A stretch of DNA of 11,601 nt from Zygnema cylindricum (taxonomy: Eukaryota; Streptophyta; Zygnematophyceae; Zygnematales; Zygnemataceae): NCBI GenBank assembly GCA_037447655.1, contig JBBHKE010000771.1:599797-611397 (forward strand). Direction: 5' to 3'. This document shows positions 7,911-11,601 of this stretch, piece after piece. The position numbers and the translations under genes are program-made. The first letter of the stretch is position 1, and every line of letters begins with the position of its first letter. The notes beneath the pieces are model-generated. The model was given only the letters and a program-made list of their open reading frames with translations, did no database searches and was not told the origin of the DNA.

Positions 7911-8533
7911 ACAGTACTTCCCTCGGTCGGCGGTTTCTGCGCTGCACAATTGAAGTTTCAACGCCAAAATGAATGCATTGTCTCAACTAGGCATTTGACA
8001 ATTTGTTTTCACACACACACCAATAATTTGCATCGGCAACACTTTTATTATTTTCACTTTCTGTATTTGCTAAATGCAGTACTGTCGAATTTTTAAATCC
8101 GGGAAACATCGTAAATTGGAAGAAGATCTAAATGATGTGTAGCACCATTTATGTTCGAAGGGAAAACGGACGGGACAAGAATTACGAGTCTCACAACTAA
8201 TAAGTTTCTATGAGAAACTGAACACGTAAAAAAAGTTGAACACGAGAAAAATATTGAAGTTTATCTTTTGAATTAGATTACTTCGCAATGAGCATTTAAA
8301 TTATACACTTACGAAAGGAAGGATAAAGCATACGCGTTTGACTCTTTTGTAACTTTCATTTAAGTAAATGTTGCAAAGACAACCATCATTTTACAAACAA
8401 CGTTTGGATTTTCCATCTAGATGCATTAACATAGAAGAGAGAAGGCACAATACTACATGGCAACGGAAAGGTGAAAGTATAAAAAGCTTCATAGAGTCAA
8501 CTATTAAGACCGTGTGCCCTCCACCATTAAGTT
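7911..8533. other. Gene-free AT-rich stretch left of the solo LTR
   Basis: No coding region is supported. Minor items are a CA run at about 8012-8021, a small hairpin CATTTA/TAAATG near 8358-8371, and a short direct repeat of TGAACACG near 8219 and 8237. None is informative. Confidence 0.4.
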
Positions 8534-8538
8534 AGTTC
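8534..8538 (+). repeat. Target-site duplication AGTTC, left copy
   Basis: AGTTC here and at 9118-9122 directly flank the TG...CA unit between them. A 5-bp duplication is the normal size for LTR retrotransposon integration. Confidence 0.8.
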
Positions 8539-8541
8539 TGT

Positions 8542-8564
8542 TACGATTCATTGAAAGAATCGTA
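8542..8564. repeat. Perfect 8-bp-arm hairpin at the LTR start
   Basis: TACGATTC at 8542-8549 is exactly complementary to GAATCGTA at 8557-8564, with a 7-base loop. It lies three bases inside the solo LTR end. Confidence 0.7.
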
Positions 8565-8757
8565 CGCACGCGGAATCGGTTCGATTTCGCGAAAGAAAAA
8601 CTGTACTTTCTAGAATGAATCGAAAGTACTTTGACGTACGATTTCGAGAAAGTACTATGTATGTTTCGCGAAATATATTTGTTGTTTCGTTTCGCGTCTA
8701 GATTTTCGTACGTCTAATATAGTACGATAGTACTTCTAGCTTTGTCTAGTACTTTCG
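8561..8757. repeat. Palindrome-rich U3 block of the solo LTR
   Basis: CGTACG occurs at 8561-8566, 8635-8640 and 8707-8712. TTTCGCGAAA occurs at 8585-8594 and 8664-8673. A GTACTT core (or its complement) occurs about five times between 8603 and 8755, once as the palindrome AAAGTACTTT. TTTCGCG resembles E2F sites. Repeated self-complementary sites in U3 suggest transcription-factor binding, which is inference. Confidence 0.6.
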
Positions 8758-8867
8758 TTTTGGTTTGTCGTTTTGCTATGTTTCAGCCCTTAGTGAAATT
8801 TAGAGTATTCTAGCTTAATCTGCGGACAGGTGGCAGATTTCTGGAGGCTTCTTGGCGGCGCACGCTC

Positions 8868-8875
8868 ACACGTGT
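8868..8875. promoter_or_regulatory. G-box (ACACGTGT) in the solo LTR
   Basis: The perfect palindrome ACACGTGT contains the CACGTG core bound by plant bHLH and bZIP factors. It lies about 20 bp upstream of the TATA-like box, a plausible promoter arrangement. Binding is inferred from the motif. Confidence 0.5.
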
Positions 8876-8894
8876 CACGCCATGGCTGGTATTG

Positions 8895-8902
8895 TATTTA
8901 AA
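8895..8902 (+). promoter_or_regulatory. TATA-like box in the solo LTR
   Basis: TATTTAAA is followed by GGGACACC, and the U5-like end lies about 215 bp further on. It would mark the U3/R boundary region of this LTR. The start site is inferred. Confidence 0.45.
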
Positions 8903-9117
8903 GGGACACCATGACTGTGTGTTAATCAATCAATGAGGAATTGGAGGATTATATGGAGTAATAGAAGAGATAGAAAAAGATTGTAATTTCAGTTTTATAT
9001 TAATGTGAGAATTTTTTGAAATGTCTCTTCAATGTTGATTTAATATTTTATAATCTGATTGCTTCTGCTGCTATAAGTGTTTGTAAGTGAGATCAGAGTT
9101 TATTATCGATCCTTTCA

Positions 9118-9122
9118 AGTTC
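9118..9122 (+). repeat. Target-site duplication AGTTC, right copy
   Basis: It is identical to 8534-8538 and begins directly after the CA terminus of the solo LTR. Confidence 0.8.
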
Positions 9123-10593
9123 TTCCAAATCACGTTCCAATTTTTTCAAAACTTTCCTTTATGCCAATGTGAGAATGCAAGAAATCTGCAATTTGCCAAA
9201 AGAAGTGCAAGTTTCATTACCTCCTTGATAAAAAGTACGTTTTCCGAATTTGTGAAATTACCAAGAAATTCTTTGTGGTCTTTTGCGTTTTAAGTATTTT
9301 CCTTCAACAACCTTGTGATGAATTGCTTATCTCTTCGGATGTTGATGGTGATCCATCTTTGTATTGCCTTCTATCCTCTTTTTGATTTTAAGCTTAAATA
9401 TGGTCCAAGCCTCCTACTAAGCTAAGCCCAGTCACCATTACGAGTCGTTAACAGCGCTCCACTCCCAAAATTCCTGAGGACTTTTCATCGGTAAATGCTG
9501 GTTTTTGGAATGCAAATTCGATTCACAGTCGCACGCACTTTTCTAAGTGCAGTTGCTGTGCAGGCAAATTTGTTCAAATTCTTAAAAGTTTCGTTTTTTG
9601 TAAAACATCTTTTTAGACTGGTGCACGAGTGTGCCATCGTAAAAGAATATGTGCTTCCCTTCAGACAAGCTTTCACATTGGCTCCCATATCATCTGCAGC
9701 AAGGCAGACTTGCAATCAACATTGCATTGCTGTTGTTAAACTCACGGTTAACAAAAGTATTACTGATCTCAAAATGGTAACTGAATATAAGGTCATGTAA
9801 TTTCATGAGAATGGACTTTTGATGGTTTGGCAATGAGAAGATGTAAGATGTTCATGTTTATCAAACTGGTAAATCGACCCTGCATGTACTACACTGCAGT
9901 TCACAACAGTAGGGACAAATTTAATGGAGCAATAATTTTGACTTTGCTTGAAAAATATATGATTGATTGACATGACCACATTGGGTCTGTAATATGTTAG
10001 TGATGGTCAGTGAGTCTGGTTAGATGTTTATTATTCATACAAATATGGAAGAGCAACCTTAAAAGCACCCTCAAAACCTTAAGAACCGACTCTACTATGA
10101 CTACATGCCCGTTTTCGAATAGATATCCAAAATAAAGTACATAAACTGACATCTCTACATCCTATCACATAGACTCTAAGAAAGATGTTATTTTTTTATC
10201 AACCGATTCCAGGACTCTAAAATGGACAGATGAATCATTCATTTTTATAAATTTGCGAGTCTTGCAAAGCCTGCCTCCTTTGGATCGTGTTATCAAGTCA
10301 TACAGTAAATCATGGATAAAGACTAATTTGGAGGATACTTTTGACCAAAGCGAATTATAACTTTTAGCGAGGCATAATGTAAGACTCATATGAACAACAA
10401 ATCGAAATATTCAGGCAAAACATTACCTTCAATGACAAAAATGGGAAAACATCGACTGTAGTAGGTAGATTTATCACGAGTTTGAAATTTTCCCCGTCTT
10501 TATGACTACGAATCAAATTTAAGAGCATTATTTTATATTTGACGCACTCACTTTCGGGTGTCAACGCGTAATATTGATACTCTTTTTGTACAA
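9123..10593. other. Stretch without a recognised gene
   Basis: Short open frames overlap on both strands at 9485-9800, and others lie at 10165-10564. None shows a motif or family I recognise, and none has support from codon pattern or clear splice sites. The composition is less AT-extreme than further left, so a degraded gene or gene fragment on either strand is possible. I see no repeat structure here. Confidence 0.35.
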
Positions 10594-10698
10594 ATGTACG
10601 AAATCACTAGCAAATTAGTACGGATTAACACATTTTGTACGCTACACTATTTAAAAATTTCCCAAATTAGAGTGATTAATGCTAATTAAACCGTACAT
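10594..10698. repeat. Short imperfect palindrome related to the 6737-6879 element
   Basis: ATGTACG at 10594-10600 pairs exactly with CGTACAT at 10692-10698. TAGCA/TGCTA-type pairs continue inward. On the minus strand, a 28-base stretch around 10623-10650 matches about 24 of 28 positions at 6869-6896 (shared core GTACAAAATG). This places a relative of the left cluster here in opposite orientation. Confidence 0.45.
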
Positions 10699-11286
10699 AC
10701 ATAGAGTAAAGAAAAAATTGGTACTATTAATACAATTCTAGGTTTGAGGCGCCCTGGTGTCTGTTTTCAGTGGTGTTAGTGGTCGTTAGTTGTCGGTCCT
10801 ACGAAGATTTATTAATGAGTGTGTCAATCAGGTCTGTATGCATATCTAGTATGAGATGCATCGTGTGTCAGAAAAAGAGATGAATAAGGAAGGAATAAGT
10901 GTAAGATGTAAGGTATACGAGCGAGAGAAGAAATGTGATGGAGAAGATAATTATTTTAAATAGAATAAGGGATCTAGTAAGCGAATAACAGGTGAGAGAG
11001 GGAGATATTTTGTTTTGAAAAGCCCTTCGGTTGAATATAATGATATGATGCCGATGTGAAGCGATCAAGTTGTGAGTGTTTTTTATTTGTGAGAATGATT
11101 ATTTAAACTCATGTTGTGAGATTAATCTTTCGTCGTGTGAATATCATAAGCAATTTTAGCGATCTTAACAATCAATAAGGTTTTCACAGACATAACAAGA
11201 CCATATTGCACTTTAAGACAAATGTTAACACATGTTTACAAGTAAAAAAAACAAAAAACAAAAAAATAATTCGAGAGATAGGCAAG
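10699..11286. other. Gene-free AT-rich stretch
   Basis: No gene is supported. ATGCAT occurs twice at about 10839-10862. A purine-rich plus strand (GAGAGAAG, GAGAGAGG and similar) begins near 10870 and increases toward the right end. Confidence 0.4.
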
Positions 11287-11403
11287 GATAATATCTTTTA
11301 CTATTTTCCCCTCCTCCCTCCTTCTCTCCCTCCCTCCATTTGGAGGGAGAGAAAGAGATAAGGAAGGTGGGAGAAAAAAAAAGAGATAGCAAAATCTATT
11401 ATC
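11287..11403. repeat. 117-bp purine/pyrimidine-rich palindrome
   Basis: GATAATA at 11287-11293 pairs with TATTATC at 11397-11403. The inner arms are pyrimidine-rich on the left (CTCTCCCTCCCTCCA) and purine-rich on the right (TGGAGGGAGAGAAAG), so the plus strand can fold on itself around 11342. Pairing is imperfect, with several small gaps. It may be another MITE-like foldback. The homopurine arms could also form triplex-type structures. Confidence 0.6.
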
Positions 11404-11506
11404 TCGACCTCTCATTTTCTTTGACTACCCTCACTCTCACTATATCTTTATCCTTTTCTCCTTACATAATGTGTAGGCTTTGGAAGAGATCGGGCAGTTT
11501 TTAAGG

Positions 11507-11509
<3 letters not shown>

Positions 11510-11585
<76 letters not shown>

Positions 11586-11601
11586 GAGAGAGAGAGAGAG
11601 A
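11510..11601. repeat. (GA)n microsatellite running off the window
   Basis: An almost pure GA/AG dinucleotide run begins at 11510 and continues to the last base. It is interrupted only by a GGGGG at about 11582-11586. True length is unknown because the window ends inside it. Confidence 0.97.

Larger units (their letters stand above)
8539..9117 (+). mobile_element. Solo LTR of a copia-type retrotransposon (579 bp)
   Basis: The unit starts TGTTACG and ends CCTTTCA, with AGTTC duplicated on both sides. No internal region, primer-binding site or second LTR adjoins it, so it is a solo LTR left by recombination between two LTRs. U3 is dense in palindromes. A G-box precedes a TATA-like box at 8895-8902. 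Near the end, GCTTCTGCTG and GATCCTTTCA resemble the U5 end of the copia LTR (GCTTCCGCTG and GATCCTTTC), and total length is nearly the same (579 against 584 bp). U3 does not look alike, so the families are related but distinct. The plus orientation follows from the G-box, TATA and U5 order. Confidence 0.88.

Noticed and set aside
7621-7986. Open frames on both strands over the 7703-7910 region
   Set aside because: They arise because the region is an inverted repeat, so similar peptides appear on both strands. No family is recognisable.
9485-9800. Overlapping frames of 76 and 101 codons on opposite strands
   Set aside because: Neither shows a known motif, and neither has better codon or splice support than the other.
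10165-10564. Minus-strand frames of 66-74 codons
   Set aside because: Short, without motifs, and no more than expected by chance in AT-rich DNA.
1-11601. CRISPR array, tRNA or rRNA gene, bacterial operon signals
   Set aside because: No regularly spaced identical repeats with unique spacers, no cloverleaf-like or rRNA-like segments. The content is plant transposable elements.

Overview
The window looks like intergenic DNA from a flowering-plant nuclear genome. It is AT-rich, has no recognisable cellular gene and no RNA gene, and is built almost entirely of transposable elements and their debris. The plant assignment rests on the Ty1/copia element, whose primer-binding site matches plant initiator tRNA-Met with one mismatch and whose polyprotein motifs are of plant copia type. 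I cannot name the species.

Layout. Positions 1-207 hold a decayed palindromic repeat. Positions 208-5979 are one Ty1/copia retrotransposon on the minus strand. In plus coordinates the order is: full 3' LTR (208-791), polypurine tract (793-805), a degraded gag-pol region read right to left (RNase H, reverse transcriptase, integrase, protease, gag; 816-5642), primer-binding site (5723-5734) and a truncated 5' LTR (5736-5979). The two LTRs align without gaps over 241 bp with 9 differences, but the 5' LTR lacks about 341 bp of U3. The coding region has at least six in-frame stops and about eight frame changes, so the element cannot make its own proteins.

Positions 5980-7917 contain a cluster of short imperfect palindromes (about 110-210 bp) whose ends share a motif resembling ACACTAATAACGATTCGCGG. 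I read them as a decayed MITE-like or foldback family. The best is a 208-bp inverted repeat at 7703-7910. Further palindromes lie at 10594-10698 and 11287-11403.

Positions 8539-9117 are a solo LTR: 579 bp, TG...CA, with a perfect 5-bp target-site duplication (AGTTC) on both sides. Its U5 end resembles that of the copia element, so it probably comes from a related family. From 9123 to 11286 I see no convincing gene. The window ends in a purine/pyrimidine-rich hairpin and a GA microsatellite that runs off the right edge.

The elements form a layered record of insertion: old palindromic repeats, a copia insertion near them, and a copia-type insertion later reduced to a solo LTR. Nothing suggests host genes working together. 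The least explained material is the palindromic family and the loss of U3 from the copia 5' LTR.
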